Shown: positions 1-11,337 of the stretch, one piece after another
Layout: each line of letters opens with the position of its first letter
Position numbering within the stretch: position 1 is the stretch's first letter
DNA from: Rosa chinensis
Lineage: Eukaryota; Streptophyta; Magnoliopsida; Rosales; Rosaceae
NCBI RefSeq assembly: GCF_002994745.2
Contig: NC_037092.1
Coordinates: 3,896,501 to 3,960,500, forward strand
DNA: 64,000 nt
Direction of reading: 5' to 3'
Program-made: the position numbers and the translations under genes
The notes under the pieces: model-generated
The model's input: the letters and a program-made list of their open reading frames with translations, nothing else
Database searches by the model: none
What the model was told of the DNA's origin: nothing

Positions 1-130
1 AGTAACAAGAGTAAAAAACTAAAAGGAGATCAATTTTACTTAATTATTTGTGCTCGGAAACACCAATTGAACACCGTATAAGTCTCTGAGCAACCACTTC
101 AACCAAGCAAGTGAAGCAACTGATCTAGAG

Positions 131-418
131 TTGGTCGAACGATTTGGGGATTTCAAAAATCAAACTCAATTTGGGTTGAAGCTTATGTTGGTGAGGTTCA
201 CATCAATGATTGATTGTTGTTTTTGGGATTGGATTGGGGCTGGGTTGGTTCTGAGAGGAAGAGAGGGTCGAGACTTGGTCGAACGATTTGGGGATTTCAA
301 AAATCAAACTCAATCTGGGTTGAAGCTTATGTTGGTGAGGTTCGCATCAATGATCGATTGTTGTTTTTGGGATTGGATTGGGGCTGAGTTGGTTCTGAGA
401 TGAAGAGAGGGTCGAGAC
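131..418. repeat. Tandem duplication, 2 x 144 bp
   Basis: Two adjacent, nearly identical copies (131-274 and 275-418) differ by a few substitutions. Both begin with ttggtcgaacgatttgg. An open frame crosses both copies, but it has no ATG, no family resemblance and simply repeats itself, so it is not called a gene. The rest of the first 590 bases shows nothing recognisable. Confidence 0.9.
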
Positions 419-594
419 TCGACAGAGAGAGGCTGCGGCCACAAGTCGCAAATGACCTAATCTGAGTGACCCCTGTTAGGTTAACCCAATCTCCACTAAG
501 ATCTAACGGCTATCCTTCACAGATGCTAGAAATCAACGGCTTAAAACATACCTAGTATTAAAAATAAATAAAAAACAATACAAGTATATATGTA

Positions 595-763
595 TGGTTG
601 GTACGGTAATACCGTATAATTGATTTTAGCGTACCGATACTGAGCCGCGTATGCTTATACGGTACGGTAAACCGAACCGGATCTTCCGGTTACCATCTCA
701 GTAGGCACCGATGACGGTGGTTCGGCCGGTTTCGGCAGGTTCAGGAATTTCAGCCACCCCTAG
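595..763. mobile_element. Possible hAT-like MITE remnant
   Basis: The block is rich in complementary motifs built on GGTACGGTA, ACCGTATA and CCGGTT. It ends with gccacccctag exactly where homology to the sibling F-box 3' regions resumes (tagttataagga...). An end of the type CTAGGGGTGGC is common in plant hAT-like MITEs. No matching opposite end or target duplication was found, so the left boundary is a guess. Confidence 0.3.
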
Positions 764-780
764 TTATAAGGACAGAACCT

Positions 781-1100
781 CCATTTCTTGCACTCCTGTT
801 CTCCACTGTGCTCGTCACTTTCACCTACCGAAAGTTAGAAGGAAAAAAGAAGATCTTAAACTCCAGGGAAAAATTGTCCAAAAAGGAGAAAAAAGACCCA
901 GAATGTGGGTGTTACATACTGATGCCCAGCCACCACTAACCATTTCTTGCACTCGTGTTCTCCACTGTGCTCGTCACTTTCACCTACCGAAACTTAGAAG
1001 AAAAAAGAAGATCTTAAACTGAAGGAAAAAATTGTCCAAAAAGAAGAAAAAACCCCAACGAAAAAAGACCCACAATGTGGGTGTTACATACTGATGCATC
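781..1100 (-). repeat. Duplicated 3'-exon region of the first F-box pseudogene
   Basis: Two direct copies of about 159 bp (781-939 and 940-1100) begin with ccatttcttgcactc and run to a GT(T)ACATACTGATGC segment. The same segment lies once downstream of the intact F-box genes near 4190-4310 and 8100-8255. There it covers the proposed last exon and the intron with a GTATGT donor. The terminal exon plus intron therefore seems to be doubled next to the decayed copy. Confidence 0.7.
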
Positions 1101-1204
1101 CCTGCCACCACAAACCATAGTCTCTGCATAAGCAGCTTAACAAGGCCAAGATGCCAGCATGCAAGTCTAAATGACATTTCTAATTGTCTTTTTATGCCTG
1201 ATTT

Positions 1205-2470
1205 ATAATCCTAAGACTTATCCATGTTACAGAAGAACTCCACCAATCTCTGAAGGGCAAAAAGGCTGACAGTGCTGTGGGTGTTACAGCTTATGATATG
1301 GCGGTCTCTGATTGTCAACCCAGTTTCCAATCCAACTCTATAAACATTGTATCCATTCTTGTTGTACCCGGGTACTGGTTCTTCACAGTCAGCTTGTTGT
1401 GCTACTGATGATTTGTGGGCTATTGTTCTTTTCTCAATTCTTTCCATTTTTGAAGTGAGGTTCGTAATCTCAAGTCCCATGCCGGTTAGTGGTGAAACTA
1501 AAGTCTCATCATAAGTAGAATAATAAGGCAGATCCGCAATCGTCAAAGATATTTCTGAATGTCTTTTTCACAGGATTATATAAACCCAAGCCTCGTCTAC
1601 AATTCAGGACAACTTCACCAGTCTCTAAAATGCATAAAGCCTTAAAATAATCAAAACCTTTAGGTAAACCTCTGCGGAAATGCTTATGACTTCGGTCCAC
1701 GATTCTTTTACCCCATATTCTTTCATCACCCATATTCTCAAGGAGTTGCATACAAACAGAGAATTTCCAAAAGTCCCAACCGAACTGGAAATACTACAAT
1801 AATAACCAACAACATTCGCGGGGAGTAAAATATTTTGACCAATTAATAATCTCCTCCGCAAGATCAAAAGACACTATTGTCGCCAGGTTTTCCCAATCAA
1901 TGGCTACCCAGTGCAGAGTTTCGTTTAATAATCACCCCTGGGCTCCTTTCGGCATGGGAGAATCCCTCATATTTTTTATCATCCTCCATGAACCTGTCTT
2001 GAGGGTAAAGACATGCATTGTGGTTTCTGTGGCTCGTATTACATACCTTGTAATGTGCTTCCGGTAACCGCTTGAATTCTCTAGTACCAGGGTTCCATAT
2101 GATGACATTCAAATTCTACACATATCAAGCGATTGTAAGAACCATAGATAGTTGGCAAGAAAGTCTTTACCGGGAAATCAAGCTCTGTGATTGCAACATT
2201 GCCATTATCTTCTTTCGATATAATGGCGGCTTGGGAACCCCGTGTTCCGACAAGGAGTTTGAGGCAGTTGGTTCTAACGCGGCTAAGGTGCTTCTTCACA
2301 AAATAGGGATCAGAGATTAAAGTAAGCCATAATTTGCATACAGAGCAAAACCTTAGTAGAGATTTGGCCGGTAGCCTGGACAGTATGTCAACGATGATGG
2401 CCTCGTCGAAGTCAAGACTGACAGTGTTAATTTGTTGTTGCTGTCCCCGAATTGGTATGGAGTCGGCCAT
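1205..2470 (-). pseudogene. F-box protein pseudogene, CPR1-like (array member 1)
   Basis: The start codon at 2470 opens a protein (MADSIPIRG...) with a recognisable F-box: DEAIIVDILSRLPAKSLLRF followed by KLWLTLISDPYFVKKHL. The frame then matches the siblings (LLVGTRGSQA, ITELDFPV, IYGSYNRLICVEFE) until a frameshift near 2100. After a second in-frame piece (WNPGTREFKRLPE), sequence equivalent to about 60 codons is missing: the text jumps from YKV directly to a later segment. Further fragments (KEYG, ILETGEVVLNCRRGLGLYNP, TLVSPLTGMG) follow in shifted frames down to about 1450. The end, 1210-1440, is unlike the siblings. It is too damaged to make an F-box protein. The intact copies at 4175 and 8041 show what it was. 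Confidence 0.85.
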
Positions 2471-2779
2471 GTTTATTTTCTCAGTAGGACGATGGGAAAG
2501 AAGGGGAATTATATAGGGTTTAGGGTTTCCGAGCCTATATATATGTGTAGGAATTATGTGAAAGTTAATCTTAAATTTTATTTTAAATAAAATCTTATAT
2601 CGGATATGAAATTGATGAATAATTCTTGAGTTCACCAAGTAGGTGACGAGGTGAACCTACGAATTGCTCGAAGTTAACTACCGTCAGAGAGTAATCTTAA
2701 TAAGTACGTACTAATTGTATGCGTTAATTATACACACTCATGACTGATGCAAATGCTTTAATAGTTTCTCTTCTTCTAA

Positions 2780-3420
2780 CTCCTCCAATAGAATTGCTTC
2801 TGGTTACATGTACAATTCTGTTCGAGATCTCACTAATTTGAAGAAGTTTTGTGTCCCTTGCAAGCCTCATAGAGCTCCACGTATGATTGAAGTTAATTGG
2901 CATCCTCCACTTCTTGGTTGGGTGATGGTGCTTGGCATAGCTAATTTGGTCATGCGGGTTACGGTGGCATCTTTAGAGATTTTAGAGGTAGTATTATGGG
3001 TGCCTTTAATCTTAATATTCGGAGCTCTATGGCAGCGGAGGTTATGGCAGAAAGTTAGCTCGGGTACGGAACTAGAAACATGTATATATAAATTAGAAGT
3101 TGACTCGGCTCTTGTTCTGTCATTTCTTCATTCTCCTCACTTGATACATTGAAAGCTGTGAATTGAGTTGCATAATTGTTTGTATCGTATCTCTCATATG
3201 TATTCCGTTCTTTACACATTTAGTAAGAAGGAAATTACCTAGTTGTTGATGCTCTTGCTGACATGGGTCTCTATTATGATGGTTTAACGTAATGGGACAT
3301 GCCCTCGGATCTTATTCACTCTTATTGTAGGAGGGATTACCAAGGGCTGCCCAATTTTCGATTTTGTTAGTTTTACTTCCTTCTTATATTTGTCATTTGT
3401 TTTATTTTCTGATTGCTTTT
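2780..3420 (+). mobile_element. LINE 3' fragment with degenerate RNase H-like domain
   Basis: Translation in shifting + frames gives the linker and domain found at the C-terminus of plant non-LTR retrotransposon polyproteins: NSVRDLTNLKKF, RAPRMIEVNWHPP, then AGYGGIFRDFRGSIMGAF, SMAAEVMAES, and finally DALADMGLYYDGLT and DYQGLPNFRF before a stop at 3368-3370. A parallel copy at 25937-26592 shares the same blocks. Several stops and frameshifts make it inactive. No target duplication was seen. The preceding 300 bases (2471-2780) hold only the promoter side of the F-box pseudogene. Confidence 0.8.
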
Positions 3421-4174
3421 TCTTGAGGAGTTTGGTTTTATGACACCCCCGGCCGGGCGTTCTTGTATAGATAGGGTGTTAGTCTACTTTGTTTCTTTAA
3501 GTAGATACATTTTATTGATCAATTATAAGTTCAGATACAATCAATGGACAGAGGAGTCGGAGAAAACTCCCGAGCAGAACCAAACCATGAAAAAGAAGAA
3601 GCAACAAAAAGAGAAAGTTTAGCAAGGCAGTAGGCAACATTGTTGCCTTCCCTGAGGAGAAACATTAGAGCAAGCCTACTTAAACAGCTTCGCGTCTTTG
3701 ATAAGAACTCCTAAAGGTGATACATCAACATCTTGTTTTGCTACGTTCGATCATGTATGAGTGCAGCACAATCAGACTCCAATTGCAACTCGGGTATGGT
3801 CCTAGCTATGAAAATGCTGTACAGAAGTTACAATCAGCCAACACAGTAGCTTGAACTGGACAGAGAAATGAGGACCACTCCGACATTCAGATCCCAACTA
3901 TAAGTCTATTGCCCATTACCATAAAATCAATTTCCACCACAAAAACTCACTAACAGCAATGGCAGAGTAAAGCCACCAAAAAATTAGTGAGTGAGTTTTT
4001 GTGGTGGAAATTGATTGGAATCAAGTTAAACCATGATTGGAATCAAGTCAATGAACATGAATCAAGCTAAACTATCCACCAAAAAATTCAAGATTGGAAA
4101 GGCCATAGAAAAGTATGACGGAAATAACAGAGTGAAGCAAAGCCTTTCTTACTCCAACCCGGAGGAGCTGGTAG
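3421..4174. other. Gene-free; 3' flank shared between F-box copies
   Basis: There is no credible coding region. From about 3735 onward the sequence resembles 7685-8090 and, more weakly, 9640-9930. Shared landmarks include caattgcaactcgggtatgg (3780 and 7698) and the 'ccaactataagt...cccattacca' block. This is the downstream flank that was copied together with the F-box genes. Confidence 0.7.
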
Positions 4175-5462
4175 TTATAAGGATAGAAGCTCCATTTTTG
4201 CACCCTTGTTCTCCACTTTCACCTATACCAAAATTCAAAATAAGCATTGAGGGGCAAAAAAGAAACCTTAAAGTGAACGGAAAAAGACTCGAAATGTTGG
4301 TGTCACATACTTGCGCGGTTCCGCCAATGCAGTTCAATGGTGAAACTAAAGTCTCCACATAAGCAACACACTGAGGAGAATACTCCTCGCAATTCCAAGT
4401 GACACTTCTAAATGTCTTTCCTTCCGGATTATATACTCCCAAGGCTTGTCTATGATTGAGAAGAACTTCACCATTGTCACAAATGCATAAAGGTGTCAAC
4501 ATGCTGTTAAAATGTTGATCAGGTAAAACCACTGGGGAAATGCATGCAACTTCGGTCCAAGATTCCTCTACCCCATATTCCTTCATCAACCATATACCAA
4601 ATTCATGGTATACAAACAACGAATTCCCAACCATCACAACTGAAGTAGATACGGGGCTATTGGGAGCAGGGCGACCACAGGGGAGTAGTGCCATCACTTG
4701 AAATTTCTCCTCCGCGAGACCAATAGACACTATTCCCAAAGTACCTTCCTCATACTCTGCCCCGCTTAGAAGGGCTACCCAATGTAGAGTTTCGTTTAGT
4801 AAGAAGCCCTGCTTTTCTCGCAGAATGATGCACTCACTCTCTTCCCTAATACGATTGAAATCTGTAATGGTTCTCCATGAACCCGTTTTGAGTGTAAATA
4901 CCTGAAGTGTGGTTGGCTTTTCATATATTTTAGTGGCTCGTATTACCTTGAAATCTGCAATGGTGGAATCATAACCAAAACCAGCAAAACATACGAAACT
5001 CACAAAGTCATATTCTCTACCATCAAGTTCAGGTTGCGGTAGCTGCTTGAACTCTCTAGTACAAGGGTTCCATAATATGATGTTACCCATTTCAAACTCC
5101 ATACAAATCAAGCCATTGCAAGAACCATAGATCACAGGAAAAAAGTCAGGAAAGTCAGACGTTACCGGATACTTGAGCTCTTGTGTGACTGCAACGTCAC
5201 CATCATCATCTACCTTCACTACAGAAGCTTGGGAAGGCCTTGTTCCGACGAGGAGGTTGAAGCGGTGGTTAGTGTTGACTTTGCTCAGGTGTTGCTTAAC
5301 AAAAGAGGGATTGGAGATCAAAGCACGCCATGACTTGCGTACGCAGCGAAATCGAAGTAGAGATTTGGCCGGCAGCCTTGACACTATCTCAGCAATGCTG
5401 TCATCATCGAACTCAGGACTGACTGTGTTTGTTTGTGGAGCTGAATCCGGCTCGCCGGCCAT
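4175..5462 (-). CDS. F-box protein, CPR1/F-box-associated type (array member 2)
   Basis: This is an SCF E3 ligase substrate adaptor, inferred from its F-box and F-box-associated (FBA) architecture. The start at 5462 gives MAGEPDSAPQ and then the F-box (about residues 15-60: DDSIAEIVSRLPAKSLLRF, WRALISNPSFVKQHL), which binds SKP1. The FBA part follows, with the usual signposts: YGSCNGLICMEF, LWNPCTREFKQLP, GFGYDSTIADFKVIRA, TGSWRTI, LNETLHWVAL, KEYGVEESWTEV, YVETLVSPL. Unspliced, the frame runs to 4149 (437 aa). A GTATGT donor after 4311 and an AG acceptor before 4222, conserved in the siblings, favour a two-exon model (5462-4311, 4222-4175) of 399 aa. Arabidopsis CPR1 of this class controls NLR immune receptor levels, but the target here is unknown. 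It belongs to an array of four with the copies at 1205, 8041 and 9940. Confidence 0.88.
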
Positions 5463-8040
5463 GTTTGGGCTCTGGGATTTGAGTTCTCTTTTGTCGTATG
5501 GAAAGAAGAGTTAGAAGCTCGTGCTGAGAGCCTGAGAGAACCCACGCTCTGCTGATATACAGACTACAGTCTCTACGGTTTTGGATTCGAATTTCGAAGG
5601 AGGAACTGAGGAAGGGAAGGTGGGGGTGTTGACTGTTGACTAAAATGAAACTGGAAAGACCAGAAGTGGGTGTTTTGTATATCCTACGCGTGATTATATC
5701 TTATGGTAGGACCCTAGCTAGATCTTATAGATTAAGAAAACGATCTAAAGAAGGTTAAGACTTTGAACTTTCTTACTTAGCCAACACAGAATTATGATCT
5801 AATAAAATAAAATTTTAATAGTAAATAAAAAAATAATAAGGGTACAACAAAAAAGTAAAAATAAAAAAGAAGTCACTTTCTTCAAAAGTAAATTAGTATG
5901 ACAGACTTTAACGATTAAAAAATATAAATTCCCTTTAAAAAAAAAAGGTCAATTGACATTAGGGAAGTAGATAGTGTAAGTAGTGTGTAAGTGAATTTCA
6001 ATGTAGCCGTCTAATACTAACTAAGAGAAATGCTGTCTTATGTGACTAATGGAAAACAGTGTACAATACCAAACGAAAAGTGTGACAATTATACTAAAAA
6101 AAATTAGGTCGGTTATTGATCGTAAAACATACACAAACAAAATATTTTGGTTTAAGCAGTTTTCTTTCGTTCCAAGATGTTAACAGGAAGCAATTCCCTT
6201 TTTAAATTGGCCTCTCTTCAATTTGTTACACTGGACTTTCTTCATCAACTTGAAGAGTTGAAGTGGAAGAGTAGCTATTCAAGAAACTAAGATTACAGTA
6301 ATTGAGATGTTAGAAGAATACTGTTAGCGCTAGTTTAGGATTGCTGAGACTTTTAAAGAAAACTGCTGCTATTGTGTTGTGAGAATAATCAGCTGTGAAT
6401 TAAAACAGTTTTATGTTTAGTAAATAATATTTTTAAAAGTGCTATCAGTACATAAAACAACTACAGAACGTATTTTGATCCTCAATAGTTTCTAAAAAAA
6501 CCACTGATCTGCTTCTAAAATCTGTCACTAGTGATCATTGAAAACTGTTATTTATTTATTTATTAAATATAATAAAATTTAAAATTTTAAACGGAAGCTA
6601 ATTTTTTTTTAAATTAAACAATCCGGAACGAGGTCTTTGAATGGACTAGTGGAGGAAAGGTGCAAAAGTAAGTTTTGACAGACACACCGATAGTAATGAG
6701 GACAGTGTTGCTCTAGTAATGAGGACAGTGTTGCTCTATTTGTTGGAATGCACTGAAGGTGAGGAAAGCTTGTCGTTTCTATTAGAAAATAGTGACCGAG
6801 GGGGAGCACCTACTACTCCATTAGTTATGTCTAGGAAAAATGTTACTTTAACACATACGAGATCAGTTGGTTCAGTTGCGTCACATGGGTTTTGACTTCG
6901 ATGGCTCTGAACCAAGTCTTCAAGAAGCAAGAGTTTTTCATGCTCTAAGATACCACAGTCACAAACCAACTTGGAACACAAGGAAATCAAGTAGAAACCA
7001 TACAAAAAACCCCTATTAGTTGCACCTACTATCATCGATCACAACCTCAAAAGCTGTAATCAACATATGTATGTGCTACGAGTTGTAATTAAATTACAGA
7101 CTTTCAATACATAAATTTTTTTGAAAAAATAAATAGAGGATTAGGCGATATTAGCTCCTTTGTGATAGCTGATTTGGAGTTTCAAATATCCATCCACAAT
7201 CCCGAAAGAAAGGGGACCATTACAACCGGGACTTTCAATCCATAACTTGCTTGCAATAATCTTAACAATGCTTACAGTCTCCACACAAGTTTCAAATTTA
7301 CCAAACCTAGTTGTTATGATCTTAACAATGTCATGAAGATGATGGATGGTTTGAGCCGGTAGGTGTTGGATTTGATCTAGGATGTGGTCTTTGCCTTTTT
7401 CTCCTGCGACCTACAAGCCATTATATACCCATAACTGTTAGCCCAAATTAATTAATAGTACTCTCAAATCACTTCATCATATTTTTAACAAATCACAATC
7501 TGAGACTTCTTGCTCATGAGCTTGTCATATGGGATTTTGATGAAAATTGACAAAGATATGGCTACTATTTGGCAGGCTGGAGGAATGATCGAAACCATAA
7601 CTAATCAACAAAAGGTTGTAAGAGCCAAATGTGCATGTTGGAATAATAGTAATGAAGTTGATTTATCATTCAATTCAAATCATAGTTTAAGGACTCAATT
7701 GCAACTCGGGTATGGTCTTCTGAAAATGCAGTCAGAAGTTACAAGCAGAGTTTAATGAAACATATGCGAGTTTTCAACCATATCAAAATCAACTAACACG
7801 TTTTCATTGAATGACTTAAAAATCAAGAGAAGGTTGAACTCACCACGGTAAGAGGAACACTCGGAACTCAACTATAAGTTGTGACCCTTTACTGTACATT
7901 ATCAATTTCTACCACATAATCTCACCAAATCACAATGCCAAAGTAAAGCCAAATCAAATTTCCACAAGTAAACACGAATTAAGGTAAAATACCTAACACC
8001 AAAGATTCAAGATTTGAAATTCCAGGGAAATATGAGGTAA
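5463..8040. other. AT-rich intergenic spacer of the F-box array
   Basis: About 2.6 kb lies between the two intact F-box genes. It is AT-rich with A runs near 5940 and 6600. It holds one broken coding-like stretch (listed separately at 6736-7018). From 7685 it carries the duplicated 3' flank of the next F-box gene. Nothing else was recognised. Confidence 0.6.
6736..7018 (+). pseudogene. Unidentified broken coding-like fragment
   Basis: Two consecutive + frames read like protein: YLLECTEGEESLSFLLENSD... up to GSVASHGF and a stop, then one frame over FDFDGSEPSLQEARVFHAL...HKPTWNTRK to a stop at 7016-7018. The join at about 6895 would need a one-base shift. The composition looks coding but I do not recognise the family, and the opposite strand is also open for 99 codons. 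It may be a captured gene fragment or chance. Confidence 0.25.
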
Positions 8041-9404
8041 TTAACATAATGAAGTAGTACCCTTCTTACTCCAACCCGGAGGAGCCACCAAGGACAGAAC
8101 TTCCATTTTTGCACCCTTGTTCTCCACTTTGCTTGCCCTTTCACTTTCACCTACTGAATTCGAACTAAAATTAGAAGGGGATAAAAAAAAAATTAAAAAT
8201 TAAAATTAAAATAAAACTTAAGCTCAAGGGAAAAAAAACGTTGGTGCCACATACCCGTTATTGGTGAAACCAAAGTCTCCACATATGCAACATAATGAAG
8301 AAAATATGCCTCACAATCACAAATGATATTTCTAAATGTCTTTTCTTCCGGATTATATAATCCCAAGGATCTACAACGGAGAAGAACTTCGCCATTCTCT
8401 AAAATGCATAAAGGCGTCAGCATATTGTCAAAATGTTGAGGTAAACACTCTGGGGAAATGTATATGACTTTGGTCCAAGATTCTTCGACCCCATATTCCT
8501 TCATCATCCATATACCAAACTCATGGTATACAAACAAAGAGTTCCCAACAGTCAAGATTGAAGCAGATATAGGGGAGTGACAGGGGAATAACGCCATGAC
8601 CTTAAATTTCTCCTCCGCAAGACCTAAAGACAGTATTCCTAATGTACCTTCCTCATACTCTACTCCTCTTAGAAGGGCTACCCAATGTAGAGTTTCGTTT
8701 AACAAGAAACCCTGCTTTTCGAACCGATAAATGTATTCACTGCCTTGGCTAATATGATTGAAATCAGGATTAGGCCTCCATGAACCCGTTTTTAGTGTAA
8801 AGACTTGAAGTGTGGTTTCTGCTTCATATATTTTAGTGGCTCGTATTACCTTGTAATCTTCGATGGTGGAATCATAACCGAATCCAGCAAGATATACGAA
8901 ACTCTCAAAGATGCTTGAACTTTCACAAATATGAAGTTCAGGTTCTGGTAGCTGCTTGAACTCTCTAGTGCAAGGGTTCCATAATATGATGCTACCGCTT
9001 CCAAATTCTATACAAATCAAGCCATTGCAAGAACCATAGATATTTGGAAAACATTCACCTTCAAAGTCATGCATCTCCGGATAATCAAGCTCTGTGATTG
9101 CAACGTCACCATCATCTAGCTTCAGTACAGAAGCTTGGAGAGGCCGCGTTCCGAGAAGGAGGTTGAAGTGGTTGGTGTTGACCCGGCTGAGGTGGTTTTT
9201 AACAAAAGAGGGATCGGAGATCAATGCAAGCCATGACTTGCATACGCAGCGAAATCGTAGTAGAGATTTGGCCGGTAGCCTTGACAGTATCTCAGCAATG
9301 ATGTCATGATCGAAGTCAGGACCGACTATGGTTGTTGCTGGCGCCGAATCCGTCTGGCGTCGCCGGCCATGTTTGGGGTGCGAGATTTGAGTTTTGTTTT
9401 TCAT
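8041..9404 (-). CDS. F-box protein, CPR1/F-box-associated type (array member 3)
   Basis: This is a close paralogue of the 4175-5462 gene with the same F-box (IIAEILSRLPAKSLLRFRC, WLALISDPSFVKNHL) and FBA signposts (YGSCNGLICIEF, LWNPCTREFKQLPEPE, GFGYDSTIEDYKVIRA, LNETLHWVALLRG, YNPEEKTF). The ancestral start (MAG..., at 9370) is out of frame here because about 5 extra bases follow it relative to the paralogue. The first in-frame ATG that keeps the F-box is at 9404 (MKNKTQIS...). The longer open frame reaching 9611 has no support. The proposed splicing is exon 1 9404-8255, donor GTATGT, and exon 2 8150-8041 ending ...APPGWSKKGTTSLC, giving 419 aa. Unspliced, the frame ends at 8193. Its function as an SCF adaptor is inferred from family. 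Confidence 0.82.
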
Positions 9405-9939
9405 GTAGAAAGATAGAATGAAGAGAGGAGGGGCAACATTCTTGTGTTGCACCCTCAAAGTCAATGGTTTGAGATTCGAAGGAGGCGACGAGGAAGGAAC
9501 GTGCAAGCGCTGACTATATGAAAATGATTTTTTTGTTTTTTGAAGTTTCAAAATTATGTATTTTTTCATTTTTATTAAATTTTTAAGTATCTTCGCTGAT
9601 TCATAAACCATTCATTCCACAAAAACAAGCTCAAGATGAGCTTTAATAATCAAAAATCATCTCTACTAGTAATCTTGAATTCAACACAAAATGAGGAACA
9701 TAGTCAGCCCCCAACTATAAGTACGTCTATAACCCATTACCATATTATCAATTTCTGCCATGAAACTCACAAAATCAAAATGCCAGGTAAAACCATATCA
9801 AAATTCCACATGCAAATAAACATGAATCAAGGCATGAAACTAAAGTAGCTACCCGCAGTAGAAAAGTATGAGGGAAATAACAAAGTAAGTATCTTTCTTA
9901 CTCCAACCTGAAGGAGCTGGTAGTTTGAAGGACAAAATC
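9405..9939. other. Intergenic, F-box array
   Basis: This holds the region upstream of array member 3 and a third, diverged copy of the shared 3' flank (about 9640-9930, with 'ccaactataagt' and 'aatgccaggtaaaacc'-type landmarks). No gene was seen. Confidence 0.55.
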
Positions 9940-11195
9940 TCCATTCTTGCACCCTTGTTCTCCACTCTGCTGGCCATTTCACTTTCACCTACTAAATTCA
10001 AACAAAACTTATTTAGAAGGATAAAAACCTTAAACTCAAGGTAAAAAAAAAAGGCTCACAGTGTTCGGTGTTACATACTTGCACAAATGCTGTTTAGTGA
10101 TGAAACTAAAGTCTCAACATAAGCAGCATAAAGAGGAGAAGGCCGCTCGCAAGTCCAAAAATGACATTTCTAAATCTCTTTCTCTTCGGATTATACAACC
10201 CCTAGGCTTTTTTATGATTCAGAAGAACTTCACCATTCTCTAAAATGCATAAAGGTATCAAAGGTATAGTCAAAACCTTGAGGTAAAACCTCAGGGTAAA
10301 TGTATATGACTTCAATCCAAGAATCTTCTACCCCATATTCCTTCATCCTCCAGATAATGTACTTGTGATATACGAGTAAAGAATTCCCAACCATCACGAT
10401 TGAACTAGATATCAGGTTAGAATGACGACAGGGAAGTAGCGCCATCACCTGAAACTTCTCCTCCGCGAGACCAATAGTCACTATATATTCCCAAAGTACC
10501 CCTCATACTCTGACCCCCTCAAACGGGCTACCCAATGTAGAGTTTCGTTTATTAAGAACCCCGGGCTTTGTTGACGCGTAAGATATTCTCTCTCGCTAAT
10601 ATGATTGAAATCTGGATTGGTCCTCCATGACCCGATTTTGATTGTAAACGTACACCTGAAGTGTGGTTTCATCATCAAATACTCTAGTAGCTCGTATTAC
10701 CTTGTAATCTTCTATGGTGGAATCATAACCGAATCCAGCAAGAGTAACTACAACCACCTTCAGGTTCCGGTAGCTGCTTGAATTCTCTAGTCGAAGGGTT
10801 CCATATTATGATGTTACCGTTTTCAAACTCTACACATATCAAGCCATTACAAGAACCATAGATCATGAAGCAAACGGGATCGATCAGAGAACGTTACCGG
10901 ATAATCAAGCTGTCTTATTGTAATGCCACCATCATCTTGCTTAGACAGTACATCACCTTGGAAGGGCCTCGTTCCTACAAGGAGGTTGAAGAGGTTGGTG
11001 TTGACTTTGCGGAGGCGATTCAGGACAAAAGTGGGATCGGAGATCAAAGCACGCCATGACTTGCAAACACAGGGAAACTGTAGTAGCTAGGGATTTGGCC
11101 GGTAGCTTTAACAGTATCTCAACAATGATATCATCGTCGAAGTCATGACCGACGGTGTTGGTTTCGGATCTGGGAGTTGAGATTGACCTTCTCAT
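9940..11195 (-). pseudogene. F-box protein pseudogene, CPR1-like (array member 4)
   Basis: The start at 11195 (MRRSISTPRS...) leads into an F-box (DDDIIVEILLKLPAKSL), and then the frame breaks at about 11090. Later pieces in different frames match the siblings: ISDPTFVLNRL, LLVGTRPFQGDVL, then (10680-10860) YGSCNGL- and WNPSTREF-equivalents, IGSWRTNPDFNHIS, LINETLHWVARLRG, GLAEEKFQVMALLPC, KEYGVEDSWIEV. At least four shifts or small deletions separate them. The 3' exon region with its GTATGTAACACC donor is still visible at about 10070. It cannot encode a full protein. Confidence 0.87.
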
Positions 11196-11337
11196 ATGGA
11201 AGGATGAACAATGGGACAAGAAGGGAAGGTCCGGGGGTGGTGACTAAATGAAACTGGAGTCGTTGACGAGGAAGGGATGATGGGCCGGGATGCTGACTAA
11301 ACATTTGTGCATGGATTTCCAGATAAGTGCTGTTTTT

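Noticed and set aside
9405..9611. Upstream extension of F-box member 3 to a start at 9611
   Set aside because: The extra 69 residues have no counterpart in the paralogue and derive from AT-rich promoter DNA. The ATG at 9404 is the closest in-frame start that keeps the whole F-box.
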